Shown one piece after another: positions 7,972 to 16,537 of a DNA stretch of 64,000 bases. How positions within the stretch are numbered: position 1 is the stretch's first letter; every line of letters begins with the position of its first letter. A model generated the notes under the pieces. It worked only from the letters and a program-made list of their open reading frames with translations. It was not told the origin of the DNA and did not search any database. Source of the stretch: Dyadobacter chenhuakuii (GTDB lineage: Bacteria; Bacteroidota; Bacteroidia; Cytophagales; Spirosomataceae); contig NZ_CP098805.1 in NCBI RefSeq assembly GCF_023821985.2, positions 4,030,001 to 4,094,000 on the forward strand, in the 5' to 3' direction. The translations under genes and the position numbers were made by a program.

Positions 7972-8280
7972 ATGAGAATTTACTATGTCTATATTTTGAA
8001 ATGCTCTGATGAGAGTTATTACACCGGGGTTACGAATTGCCTGGAACGACGTTTTGCGGAGCATGTTAATGGGCGTAATGTTACTTGTTATACGTTTACT
8101 AGAAGGCCGGTTGAGCTGGTGTTTTTTCGGGAATTTGGATATATAAATGATGCAATTGCTTTTGAGAAGCAGGTGAAAAAGTGGAGTAGAAAGAAGAAGG
8201 AGGCGGCGATAAAGGCGTGCTGGGAGGAATTGAAGCTGTTGGCAGCATGTCGCAATTTAACACACTGCAAAAATAAGTAG
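7972..8280 (+). CDS. GIY-YIG nuclease-domain protein
   Basis: A 102-residue single-domain protein of the YhbQ/UvrC-N-like GIY-YIG group. The motif is seen as YYVYILKCSDESYYTGVT (residues 4-21), followed by the conserved arginine helix LERRFAEH and the glutamate in AFEKQVKKWSR near residue 65. Such small stand-alone domains are widespread and multicopy in Bacteroidota, often beside repeats, and their role is unknown. The last 15 residues (AACRNLTHCKNK) look like a read-on extension into repeat DNA. It ends 40 bp before a REP-like cluster. Confidence 0.85.
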   Translation: MRIYYVYILKCSDESYYTGVTNCLERRFAEHVNGRNVTCYTFTRRPVELVFFREFGYINDAIAFEKQVKKWSRKKKEAAIKACWEELKLLAACRNLTHCKNK

Positions 8281-8320
8281 CTGGACCGATCTTGGAGTCG
8301 TTTGAGAGATGTTCTATGCC

Positions 8321-8557
8321 CTGTCACCCTGAGCGGAACGGCCCGCCGGGCGGCCGAAGGGAGGACCCGGATGGAAAAGCGTTGTGCCTAGCTGGTGACG
8401 CCCTTCGGCTCCGCTCAGGGTGACAGGGGGAGGGAAGTCATGGAAAGGCGTTGCGCCTAGATGGTGACGTCCTGTCGCTCTGCTAAGGATAGCAGGGTGA
8501 CAAAGAGAGATACTCTCTGCCTCCCCTCTCTGTCACCCTGAGCGGAGCCGAAGGGCT
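8321..8557. repeat. REP-like repeat cluster with alternating inverted copies
   Basis: The core CTGTCACCCTGAGCGGA, followed by a CCGAAGGG end, appears at 8321-8362 (plus, with an extra GCCCGCCGGGCGGC hairpin inside), inverted at 8400-8427, degenerate and inverted at 8464-8501, and again in plus orientation at 8530-8555. The spacer and repeat starting ATGGAAA at 8371 recur at 8440, a 69-bp tandem duplication with some mismatches. The last copy abuts the stop codon of the RND gene. Such palindromic elements are common between convergent genes. Confidence 0.8.
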
Positions 8558-11500
8558 ACCCCTCCAAAACCAACTCCTGCCTCCTCTGCTTCTTAGCCTT
8601 CCGGTTCGCGAACCGCTCCTTTACCTTATCCACAACATAATACACACTAGGAACCAGGAATATCGTTAGCAGCAATGAGCTCGTCAAACCACCGATAATT
8701 ACCCAGGCCATGCCGTTTTTTACTTCGGCGCCGTCGCCTGAGGCTAGGGCGATGGGGAGCATACCGGCAATCATGGCGATGGTGGTCATCAGGATCGGGC
8801 GGAGGCGTTCTTTGCCGGCTTCGATTAATGCGTCTTTTAATGCGTGACCTTCTTCTTTTAATTGGTTAGTGAAATCGACGATCAGGATGGCGTTTTTGGC
8901 TACCAGACCCAGGAGCATGATCATACCGACGATAGAGAAGATGGTTAGGCTTTCCATGGTTAATGCTAATGCTGTCAATGCGCCTACCAGTGCCACCGGG
9001 ATCGAGAATAGTACGACGAATGGGTAAATCGTGCTTTCGTAAAGGGCTACCATGATCAGATAAATAAGCACGATGCCGAGTACGAGTGCCAGGCCCAGGC
9101 TGCCGAATGCGTCGGCCTGGTTTTTCAGGTCACCGCGGTATTCGATGAATACGCCTTCGGGGAGTTTTACAGTAGCCATTTTGGCTTGAATGTCGGCTCC
9201 GATGGAACCGGATGGACGGCCGATTACCTGTGAGTTAATGCTGATAGAACCCAGACGATCAATGCGTTGCAGGACGCTTTCGCCCATTCCTTCTTTGATG
9301 GTGGCGAATTGAGAAAGTTCGAATGCTTGTCCTGCGCTGTTTACGAAACTCAAATGACGAATGTCGTCGGCGCTGGAACGGTTGAACTGGTCTAATGTGA
9401 CCATAATGTCGTATTCCTTGCCATTTTCTTTGAATTTCGAACGGTCGTCGCCGCGGAATGCAGTTTGCAATGCTGCGCCTACTTCGGCTGCGTTGATGCC
9501 TAGTTGCGACATTTTCTCACGGTCCAATGACACGCCTACTTCGGGTTTCGGATCATCAACGGAGTAATCCACGTTCGCGGTCCCCGGTATCGATGCTACC
9601 ACTTCTTTCACTTGCGCGGCAACTTTACGGATCGTAGGCATATCGGTCCCTTTTACCGCTACCTGGATCGGCGCCTGGTTGGCGTTACCCGTGATGGAAG
9701 TAGGTGCAACCGTAACTTTTACACCCGGGATTTGCAGGATCTCTTTTTGAATTTGTGTACCAAAATCTTCTGAGGATAATGTACGGTCCTTTTTATCAAC
9801 CAATTGAACAGTTAAGTCGGCAATGTTGCTATTGGAAGTTGTTCCCAAACCTGTGCTGCTGTAACCGACATTGGTAAACACTTTGGTCACTTCTTTTCTG
9901 CCTAACAATAATTTTTCAACTTTCTGAGCAACCTGATTGGTTTGGTAAACCGATGCTGTTGGCGCAAGCTCAATGGACACATTCAACTCGCCGCGATCAC
10001 TTTGCTGCATGAATGCTGCTCCGATGAAACCGCCCGGAACCAAAGCAATGGAGCCAACGATCAACACCAGGGCAAGAATGAAAACATATCTTTTGTGACC
10101 CAAAGCCCAGGTCAGCATGCGGCCATATTCGTCTTTGATCCGATCCAAAAACCTTTCAAAACCAAGGTTAAGGCGTCCCCAAAGTGTGTTTTTATCTAAA
10201 ATTTCTATTTTACCAAAACGCGAAGCCAAAAGCGGTGTCAATGTAAAGGAAACGAACAAGCTCATTAATGTCGAGAATACGACCACAAGCGAGAACTCTC
10301 TCAGAATGTTACCGATCAAACCGGAAGTTAATGCAAGCGGCACGAATACCACAACGTCCACTAATGTGATCGCGAGGGCTGTGAAACCGATTTCTGCACG
10401 TCCGTCCAATGCGGCCTGCCATCTGCTTTTGCCCATTTCCATGTGGCGGTTGATGTTTTCCAAAACCACAATCGAGTCATCGACGAGAATACCAACCACC
10501 AGCGAAAGCGCCATTAAGGTCATTAAATTGAGTGAGAAACCTAAAAGGCTCATCAAAATGAAGGTCGGGATCATCGACGAAGGCAATGCTACCAGGATAA
10601 ACATCGAGCTCCGGAAGCTATGCAGGAACATTAACATTACGATCGACACGATCAAAACGGCCAGGCCAAGGTCAAAAACCACGGCATCCGCGGAGGCCAA
10701 TGTGTAAATGGATTGGTCGGATGCAATGTTGAATTTCAAACCGGACGAAGCATATTGTTTTTCCAAAGTCGTCAAACGCTCGCGGGTCAGCTTACTCACA
10801 TCCACTGCATTGGCATCGGATTGTTTCTGGATTTGCAAGGCAACTGAGGGCGCTCCATTAATGTGGTTTACCGCAGTTGCATCGGCTGTGCCATCGTACA
10901 CTTCGGCTATGTCTTTCAAAAAGACCTGCCCGCCAGTGCTGTTCCGGCCAACTATCACATTTCTCAGGTTTTCAACAGTGGTCAGTTTCGCATCAAAACG
11001 GATCGAAAGCTGATCTTCCTGCGTTTTTACCTGACCAGCTGGGTATGAAGTGTTTGCATTATTAATCGCAGCAGAAACCTGCGCGATCGACAGGCGATAT
11101 GCTTTTAATTTATCCTGACTGATATTGACCTGAATCTGACGCTCCGTTCCCCCAATAATGGTCACCTGGCCTACACCGGTTACGTTGGAAAGCTGCGGTT
11201 TCAGTTTGTCATCAATCAAATCGTAAAGTGCTGATGGCGACATATTGGCCGTTACACCCATTCTCAAAACCGGGATTTCGTCGGTTGAAAATTTGTTGAT
11301 CACAGGGCGGTCGGCATCGTCGGGAAGCAAGGAAATAACCTGCTCTACTTTACGCTGCGCTTCCTGTTGTGCCAGATCGACGCTGATGCCTTGTTTCAAC
11401 TGGATAATTACAGAGGAAACGCCTTCCTGAGAAGTGGAATTGATCTGATCCAAACCCTCGATCGCCGAAACGGCGTCTTCGATGTGCTTGGTAACATTGG

Positions 11501-11681
11501 TTTCGACTTCGTCCGCAGCGGCTCCGCGGTAAGTCGTCATAACGCTTACAACATTAGCCTCGAATTTGGGCAACAAGTTGTAAGACAATTGTTTATAGCT
11601 GATCACACCAAATAGTATCAACACCGTGAATACTACTATGATGAAGAGCGGTCTTTTTACTGCTACTTCGGTGATTGACAT
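8556..11681 (-). CDS. RND efflux pump inner-membrane permease (HAE1/AcrB type)
   Basis: A 1041-residue proton-driven drug exporter, the usual length for the family. It begins MSITEVAVKRPLFIIVVFTV (TM1), has large periplasmic loops after TM1 and TM7, the TM4 proton relay aspartates in GILVDDSIVVLEN and the TM10 lysine in GLVAKNAILIVDF. It is the last gene of a marR-tolC-hlyD-rnd operon, 25 bp after the adaptor gene. Its stop codon touches the REP cluster. Substrates cannot be read from sequence; the MarR regulator suggests toxic small molecules. The 196-codon frame on the other strand (10117-10707) is a shadow. Confidence 0.95.
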   Translation of the reverse strand: MSITEVAVKRPLFIIVVFTVLILFGVISYKQLSYNLLPKFEANVVSVMTTYRGAAADEVETNVTKHIEDAVSAIEGLDQINSTSQEGVSSVIIQLKQGISVDLAQQEAQRKVEQVISLLPDDADRPVINKFSTDEIPVLRMGVTANMSPSALYDLIDDKLKPQLSNVTGVGQVTIIGGTERQIQVNISQDKLKAYRLSIAQVSAAINNANTSYPAGQVKTQEDQLSIRFDAKLTTVENLRNVIVGRNSTGGQVFLKDIAEVYDGTADATAVNHINGAPSVALQIQKQSDANAVDVSKLTRERLTTLEKQYASSGLKFNIASDQSIYTLASADAVVFDLGLAVLIVSIVMLMFLHSFRSSMFILVALPSSMIPTFILMSLLGFSLNLMTLMALSLVVGILVDDSIVVLENINRHMEMGKSRWQAALDGRAEIGFTALAITLVDVVVFVPLALTSGLIGNILREFSLVVVFSTLMSLFVSFTLTPLLASRFGKIEILDKNTLWGRLNLGFERFLDRIKDEYGRMLTWALGHKRYVFILALVLIVGSIALVPGGFIGAAFMQQSDRGELNVSIELAPTASVYQTNQVAQKVEKLLLGRKEVTKVFTNVGYSSTGLGTTSNSNIADLTVQLVDKKDRTLSSEDFGTQIQKEILQIPGVKVTVAPTSITGNANQAPIQVAVKGTDMPTIRKVAAQVKEVVASIPGTANVDYSVDDPKPEVGVSLDREKMSQLGINAAEVGAALQTAFRGDDRSKFKENGKEYDIMVTLDQFNRSSADDIRHLSFVNSAGQAFELSQFATIKEGMGESVLQRIDRLGSISINSQVIGRPSGSIGADIQAKMATVKLPEGVFIEYRGDLKNQADAFGSLGLALVLGIVLIYLIMVALYESTIYPFVVLFSIPVALVGALTALALTMESLTIFSIVGMIMLLGLVAKNAILIVDFTNQLKEEGHALKDALIEAGKERLRPILMTTIAMIAGMLPIALASGDGAEVKNGMAWVIIGGLTSSLLLTIFLVPSVYYVVDKVKERFANRKAKKQRRQELVLEG

Positions 11682-11706
11682 TTCTTGATTCGTTTACTGA
11701 TGAAAA

Positions 11707-12759
11707 CTATTTGGTAACATTTACCGCCGCACCTTCGCTGAGGTTGATCTGGCCGGTTGTGATCACCGTTTCGCCCGATTTAAGACCCGACAAAACTTCA
11801 ATATTATCGCCCAATTCGCGTCCTACCTGGATTTTGCGTTGTTTGGCAACCCCATTTTCAACCGTGTATACATACGGATTGCGAACGCTTTCTACCAATG
11901 CACTTCTCGGGATAAGCAATGCCTGCTGGCTGCTTTTTTGACTAAATTCAACACTTACAAATGTTCCTGCACGCAACTGACTTGAATTTTTAATCACAAT
12001 CTCCACCGGATAATTGTGCGATTCGTCGCCCTGAGGCGCAATGTAAGAGATCACCCCATCGATTTTTTTATCGGGAAAAATGCTCGATCCAACTTTCACG
12101 TGCTGACCTTCTTTCAATTTATAAACATCATTTTCGGAGATCATTACCTGCACTTTCAGGCGCGACACGTCCAGGATCGTTCCCAATGAAGTTCCTACAT
12201 TCACAAATTCACCCGGCTCAATGTTCTTCTTGATCACGCGGCCGCTGATCGGCGCTGCGATGGATGCATCATTGATCTGCTGCTTGATTTGCTCGGCCTG
12301 GTTCAAGGCATTTTCGTAGTTGTATTTGGTGTCATTCACCTGCACTTCCGTTGCTGCATTTCCTGCCAGAAGCTTGTTATAGCGATCCGTATCCTTTTTC
12401 AATTTGTTGATATTGAGCTCGGTGGCTTGCAATGAGAGCTCTTTTAATTTGCTATCCACCTTCACGAGCGTTGCGCCTTGTGACACAAATGTTCCAAGAT
12501 CGTATTTCACCGCCAGGACCTTACCCGCCGAAGTGGCCATAATTTCTGCCTGTTTGAACGGGATAAGACTTCCCGTGCGGACCAACTGCTGGTCGGTGCT
12601 GCCTTCTTTTACTGAAACAGCGGTCACCGGAATGGTCACATTTTTGTTATCCGGCATTACTTTCTTGGCGTCCATCTTGGATTTATTGGCTACCAGGCGG
12701 AAGCCGATCAGGATCCCGATGATTGCAATGGAGCCGATGATGATGAGTTTTCTTTTCAT
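11707..12759 (-). CDS. RND efflux periplasmic adaptor (HlyD/AcrA family)
   Basis: A 350-residue membrane-fusion protein linking the RND permease to the TolC channel. It has an N-terminal anchor (KLIIIGSIAIIGILIGF), a barrel-sandwich half motif (VKYDLGTFVSQGATLVKVDS), an alpha-hairpin, the second sandwich half (SIAAPISGRVIKKNIEPGEF) and a C-terminal membrane-proximal domain. An upstream in-frame ATG at 12816 would overlap tolC by 50 bp; ATG 12759 starts at the signal anchor 7 bp after the tolC stop and is preferred. No lipobox cysteine, so it is held by the uncleaved anchor or is soluble. Confidence 0.93.
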   Translation of the reverse strand: MKRKLIIIGSIAIIGILIGFRLVANKSKMDAKKVMPDNKNVTIPVTAVSVKEGSTDQQLVRTGSLIPFKQAEIMATSAGKVLAVKYDLGTFVSQGATLVKVDSKLKELSLQATELNINKLKKDTDRYNKLLAGNAATEVQVNDTKYNYENALNQAEQIKQQINDASIAAPISGRVIKKNIEPGEFVNVGTSLGTILDVSRLKVQVMISENDVYKLKEGQHVKVGSSIFPDKKIDGVISYIAPQGDESHNYPVEIVIKNSSQLRAGTFVSVEFSQKSSQQALLIPRSALVESVRNPYVYTVENGVAKQRKIQVGRELGDNIEVLSGLKSGETVITTGQINLSEGAAVNVTK

Positions 12760-12766
12760 GGTAAGC

Positions 12767-14098
12767 TTATGGCAGTGTTGAATAAAAGTTGTTAAGCGTG
12801 CCTTGCGACTGTTCAATGCCTAATTTGGCCTGATAATAGCTCAGCATGGAATTGATATAATTGCTTTGGGCCTCTTTGTAAGATGTTTCCGCGTTCAGCA
12901 GATCCGACAACGGCACCGTTCCCTCTCTGTATTGCAATGTGGTAACGTCGTAAACTTCTTTGGCCAGCGTCACATTACTTTCGTCATTGCCGAGGTTTAA
13001 TTTGGCTTTTTGAAGTTGTGTGGTAGCATTATGGTTTTGAAGTTCGTAGTTCTGAACATTCAATTTCAGCTGTTCATTTTGTGTCAAAAGATTCAAATCA
13101 GCCTGCTTGTATTGTGCATCTCTTCTGAAACTGTCAAAAATCGGGATAGACAATTTTACGCCTATGGCACCGAAACTGAACCAGTTGCCCCAGGATTCGC
13201 CCAGATTCTGGCCCAGGGATTGCATTCCATAACGGCCGTAAACAGACAATTTGGGAAGATAACCTGCCTTAATCCGTTCTTTTTCCAATGATTGCAGCTG
13301 CATGTTCACATTCTGGATTTTGAAATCCGTCAGACTCGCCACGTCAAATTTCTCGGGCTCTACCAATTTGAAAGGCTGGCTTAATGGGTTGTCGGTCAAT
13401 TCAAGTTGCTCGGCCAGCGGCATGCCCATTTGAAATTTCAGCTGGTTCTGGGAAAGGATTAAATTGCTTTCTGCTAATGTCAGCTGCGATTTAATGTTAT
13501 TCAAACTCACCTGCGTGCGATCGAAATCCACTTTTTTGATGACGCCGTTATCCAGTTGCAACTGCAATGTGCCCAGGATCTGCTGCGTTTTTTCAAGGTT
13601 ATCTTTCAAAAGGTCGATCTGCGCCTGCGTTACAAAAACCTGATAATAAGCATCGGTAACATTAAAAATGATCGTCTCTTTGGTCTTCTGCGCATTCAGG
13701 GCAGCATTTTCGAGGTTAGGCTTGTTTGCCTTGATTCCAACCAGCAATGCCTGGTCAAAAATTACCTGATCTGCCTGTGCGGAAACGTTGGTCGAGTATT
13801 TCGTTCCCAGCGCAACGCGGCGGTCTTCACCTCCAAAAAGCGCTCCCGGTAAAACCGTCGATTGCAGCTTAATGTTGTCGTCCAGCGCGCCATTTCCCGC
13901 CACTTGCGGCAGGTAACCTGCCAATGCCTCGCGCCCTTGTTGCACGGCAATGCTTTCTTTATACTGCGCAATTTTCACATTGCCGTTGTTCTTGATCCCG
14001 TAAGCAATGCAGTCTTTCAGGCTCAGGCGGGTTTGCGCCCAGCTAGGCCCGGCCGTGGCAACGAATGCCAGCATTGCTATGATCCATTTACTTTTCAT
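12767..14098 (-). CDS. TolC-family outer-membrane efflux channel
   Basis: A 443-residue protein with a signal peptide (ending GPSWAQ) and the two repeated long-helix/strand modules of TolC proteins, for instance LSLKDCIAYGIKNNGNVKIA at the start of the first and YREGTVPLSDLLNAETSYKE in the second. It is the first pump gene after marR. Two candidate MarR operators lie in the 87-bp gap before it. Confidence 0.94.
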   Translation of the reverse strand: MKSKWIIAMLAFVATAGPSWAQTRLSLKDCIAYGIKNNGNVKIAQYKESIAVQQGREALAGYLPQVAGNGALDDNIKLQSTVLPGALFGGEDRRVALGTKYSTNVSAQADQVIFDQALLVGIKANKPNLENAALNAQKTKETIIFNVTDAYYQVFVTQAQIDLLKDNLEKTQQILGTLQLQLDNGVIKKVDFDRTQVSLNNIKSQLTLAESNLILSQNQLKFQMGMPLAEQLELTDNPLSQPFKLVEPEKFDVASLTDFKIQNVNMQLQSLEKERIKAGYLPKLSVYGRYGMQSLGQNLGESWGNWFSFGAIGVKLSIPIFDSFRRDAQYKQADLNLLTQNEQLKLNVQNYELQNHNATTQLQKAKLNLGNDESNVTLAKEVYDVTTLQYREGTVPLSDLLNAETSYKEAQSNYINSMLSYYQAKLGIEQSQGTLNNFYSTLP

Positions 14099-14139
14099 CT
14101 TTTCTGGTTATTAATTATTTAAGGCTAATTCTGTATCTC

Positions 14140-14168
14140 GTTGATATGTCTACTGGTGATATATCAAC
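14140..14168 (-). promoter_or_regulatory. Paired MarR operator candidates ahead of tolC
   Basis: GTTGATATGTCTAC (14140-14153) and GGTGATATATCAAC (14155-14168) are both near-matches to GTTGATATGTCAAC, the site found in the marR promoter (read on the minus strand). The outer halves GTTGATAT and ATATCAAC form an inverted repeat. Their position between marR and tolC suggests separate control of the pump genes. Confidence 0.6.
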
Positions 14169-14185
14169 TATTTATTTAAAAAATT

Positions 14186-14656
14186 TTATTCTCCTGCCAC
14201 GGCCGCTACCCTATCCAGGTAACCTATGAATGTTTTGCGTTCCTCGTCCGTGAAATGCTCCATCACGCGATTGTCAAAAGCAATAACCATGGCCTGAATA
14301 CGCTCGCAAACAAACTTTCCGCTTGGCGTCAGTGTGACCAGATTCTTTCTTTTGTCCTCAATATCGCTTTCTATCTTTAAAAAGCCATCCTTATGCAATG
14401 TTTGCACAGAACGCTGAATTCCTGCTTTATCCTTTTGCAGCAGATTCGCAATTTCCTGCTGCGTCATAGCGTGCTCCTGGAAATATACAACCATTAATAT
14501 AGGTAACTGTTCGGCCAGGACCGGGATGCCTTCCTGCACCAGTTGTGCATTCATTTTCTTAAAAACAATTTTCGTCACGACCCCCAACTTGAATTGCAGG
14601 GAGTTTTTCATGTCCTCTTTTATGTTCGCAAAGAATTTAGGCTGTGTTGTGTTCAT
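14186..14656 (-). CDS. MarR-family transcriptional repressor of the efflux operon
   Basis: A 156-residue winged-helix regulator: the recognition region is MTQQEIANLLQKDKAGIQRS (about 79-98) and the wing is DKRKNLVTLTPSG. It probably represses itself and the tolC-hlyD-rnd genes and is released by a pump substrate. The annotated ATG at 14656 is only 4 bp after a full -7 box, so the transcript would be leaderless; the in-frame ATG at 14611, preceded by AAAGAGGAC, gives a normal leader and a 141-residue protein and may be the true start. Confidence 0.9.
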   Translation of the reverse strand: MNTTQPKFFANIKEDMKNSLQFKLGVVTKIVFKKMNAQLVQEGIPVLAEQLPILMVVYFQEHAMTQQEIANLLQKDKAGIQRSVQTLHKDGFLKIESDIEDKRKNLVTLTPSGKFVCERIQAMVIAFDNRVMEHFTDEERKTFIGYLDRVAAVAGE

Positions 14657-14660
14657 GGTG

Positions 14661-14692
14661 CAAATGTATATTACGTTGACATATCAACCAAA
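14661..14692 (-). promoter_or_regulatory. marR promoter with operator between -33 and -7 boxes
   Basis: On the minus strand: TTTG (14692-14689), a 20-bp spacer, then TACATTTG (14668-14661), an exact Bacteroidota consensus. The first 14 spacer bases (14688-14675) are GTTGATATGTCAAC, a near-perfect palindrome repeated with changes ahead of tolC. A repressor bound here would block the polymerase directly. Confidence 0.75.
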
Positions 14693-14860
14693 TGAATAAC
14701 AGAAAAGTTTTCCGATGTGCGAATAGTTTATGCATTAAAGTAAGCCCGACTTACCTGCAAATAATTGATACGCGCCAGATGCTCACCGGATTCTCTATTG
14801 CTAGCCTTTTGAATGAAATTCCTTCCCCCGATTGCGGCATAATCAAACGGGGAAAGGATC

Positions 14861-16537
14861 ATGATTTTATTAAAAAGCAATCACGGAAGGGTAACACGAA
14901 TGGTCTGTTTATTCCTGATACTAGTTCCTGTCACATGCTATACCATTGTAATAAGCTTCCTGCACTGGAATCTGCCGGTTTATGACGACTACATTATCCA
15001 ATTTGAAATCGAGCAAATGATGAATAAAACTTCTTTGCCAGCATTCCTCGACATTCTTTTTAGCCAGCTTAATGAACACAGGCTGTTTTATACCAGGATT
15101 ATCTTCCTGCTTAACTATCTGATTCAAGATAAGCTTTCTTACACCCTTTTAATTTTTCTGGGAAATTTGCCTCTGATCGGGATTTGGTTCATTGTCGCGG
15201 CTTGGCAGCGCCAGGCTTCTATGTCTATATGGATCAGCGTCTTTGCAAGCTGGATGCTGTTTCAATTTCAGTATCATGAAAATTCGCTATGGGCAATGGC
15301 GGCACTTCAGAATATAACCATCCACTTTTTGTACCTGCTGCTATTTTCGATGCTTGTCAGCAAGTCCAGGAAGATTTGGTGGGTTGCCCTTGCGGTAGGC
15401 GGGCTGATGTGCTATACTTCGGGAAATGGATTTATCGCCCTTGGGATTGGAGGAATTTCGCTGTTTCTTCAAAGGAGATGGCAAGACCTTTCAATCTGGA
15501 TTCTGCTATTTTTCGTCACCATTTTGACATACTTCTATCAGTATCAGGCTGGCGCTGAATCTCATGCCACGAATGCCAGCACGGATACATTACTTGAAAT
15601 ATTACTCGGCCTGACGACTTTCATTGGACAAGGACTTGTTATTCACCAGTCACTTTCAGATGTAAGCATCGTAATAGTGCTTGGTTTCGCCGCTATTGCG
15701 GCATCCGCCTTATTATCACTACATGCCCTGCGCCATTTGCTGCCAATTTTTTGCTATAACGAGTTATTAACTGCAAAAGATAGTCTAATGATTGTGTTGG
15801 TCGAGGTGAACATTTTTATTATGCTCTCAGGCTTAGCGCTAGCCTGTAACCGAATGGATGCTGGCGACTATTCCGCAATGATTTCCAGTCGTTACCAACT
15901 GTATCCAACAATGTTGATTTTGGCTAATGTCTGCTTATTTCAACTCCTGTTCCCCAAAGTATTTCAGCGCATTTCCACAATCATGCTGGCTGCAAGCATC
16001 TTTGCTTGGCTGCTGATATTTCAGAAAAATCTGTCCAGCATGTATCTTTTCAGTGACCAGACGCTGGCCTACTATTTTAATACACAACAACTCTCCCAAA
16101 CTGCGCGGGCACCGACTAGGACGATTTTTCAGCCTGATACTGAAACCACACTGTCACTTTTAAAGATAAGTCAAGCCCTAAAAAAAGCAACTGTTGATCA
16201 ACGGGCCAGTAAAGCGATAAAGATTTCGGATCTCGATTATGTACATTGTATGAGCTGCGCTAACTCCCTGCATCCCGGCGACTTTGATTTTGTCGTTTTA
16301 AAAAATGCCCGCTTTCAGTTGTTATTTCCTTTACTGAGAAATGCGAACAAAGGTCTGCGATCCTTTTGGCTGAAAGGGAAATTGTTTGACGTTGGCAATA
16401 CAGCGCAGCTATACTCTTTCTTTTTGAATGTTGGAGGTTTAAAAAAGCCCTACACGATCAGTCTCCTTGAAAAAAGAGATAAAAACATAACGCATTATTC
16501 CACCAACATTCAAATCGATTTGACAACAAATAAATGA
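14861..16537 (+). CDS. Polytopic membrane protein, GT-C glycosyltransferase-like
   Basis: A 558-residue protein with about 10-12 hydrophobic segments in the first 400 residues and a soluble C-terminal tail of about 140. The loop after TM1 carries a di-acidic motif (YDDY, Asp42-Asp43), the position and type of catalytic acid seen in polyprenyl-phosphate-dependent GT-C enzymes, and the next loop has NEHRLFYTR. No family name can be given with certainty. A ribosome site (GGAAAGGA) precedes ATG 14861. Its stop codon abuts the stop of the convergent M48 gene with no gap. Confidence 0.6.
   Translation: MILLKSNHGRVTRMVCLFLILVPVTCYTIVISFLHWNLPVYDDYIIQFEIEQMMNKTSLPAFLDILFSQLNEHRLFYTRIIFLLNYLIQDKLSYTLLIFLGNLPLIGIWFIVAAWQRQASMSIWISVFASWMLFQFQYHENSLWAMAALQNITIHFLYLLLFSMLVSKSRKIWWVALAVGGLMCYTSGNGFIALGIGGISLFLQRRWQDLSIWILLFFVTILTYFYQYQAGAESHATNASTDTLLEILLGLTTFIGQGLVIHQSLSDVSIVIVLGFAAIAASALLSLHALRHLLPIFCYNELLTAKDSLMIVLVEVNIFIMLSGLALACNRMDAGDYSAMISSRYQLYPTMLILANVCLFQLLFPKVFQRISTIMLAASIFAWLLIFQKNLSSMYLFSDQTLAYYFNTQQLSQTARAPTRTIFQPDTETTLSLLKISQALKKATVDQRASKAIKISDLDYVHCMSCANSLHPGDFDFVVLKNARFQLLFPLLRNANKGLRSFWLKGKLFDVGNTAQLYSFFLNVGGLKKPYTISLLEKRDKNITHYSTNIQIDLTTNK

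Noticed and set aside
8321..8557. CRISPR array
   Set aside because: Copies alternate in orientation and spacers are irregular and partly duplicated; this is a palindromic repeat cluster.
10117..10707. 196-codon open frame on the plus strand
   Set aside because: Lies fully inside the RND permease gene on the other strand; composition (Thr/Lys/Ser-rich, no domain) fits a shadow.
14692..14985. Small plus-strand frame before the GT-C-like gene
   Set aside because: Begins inside the marR promoter and overlaps the start of the membrane protein gene in another frame; no domain.
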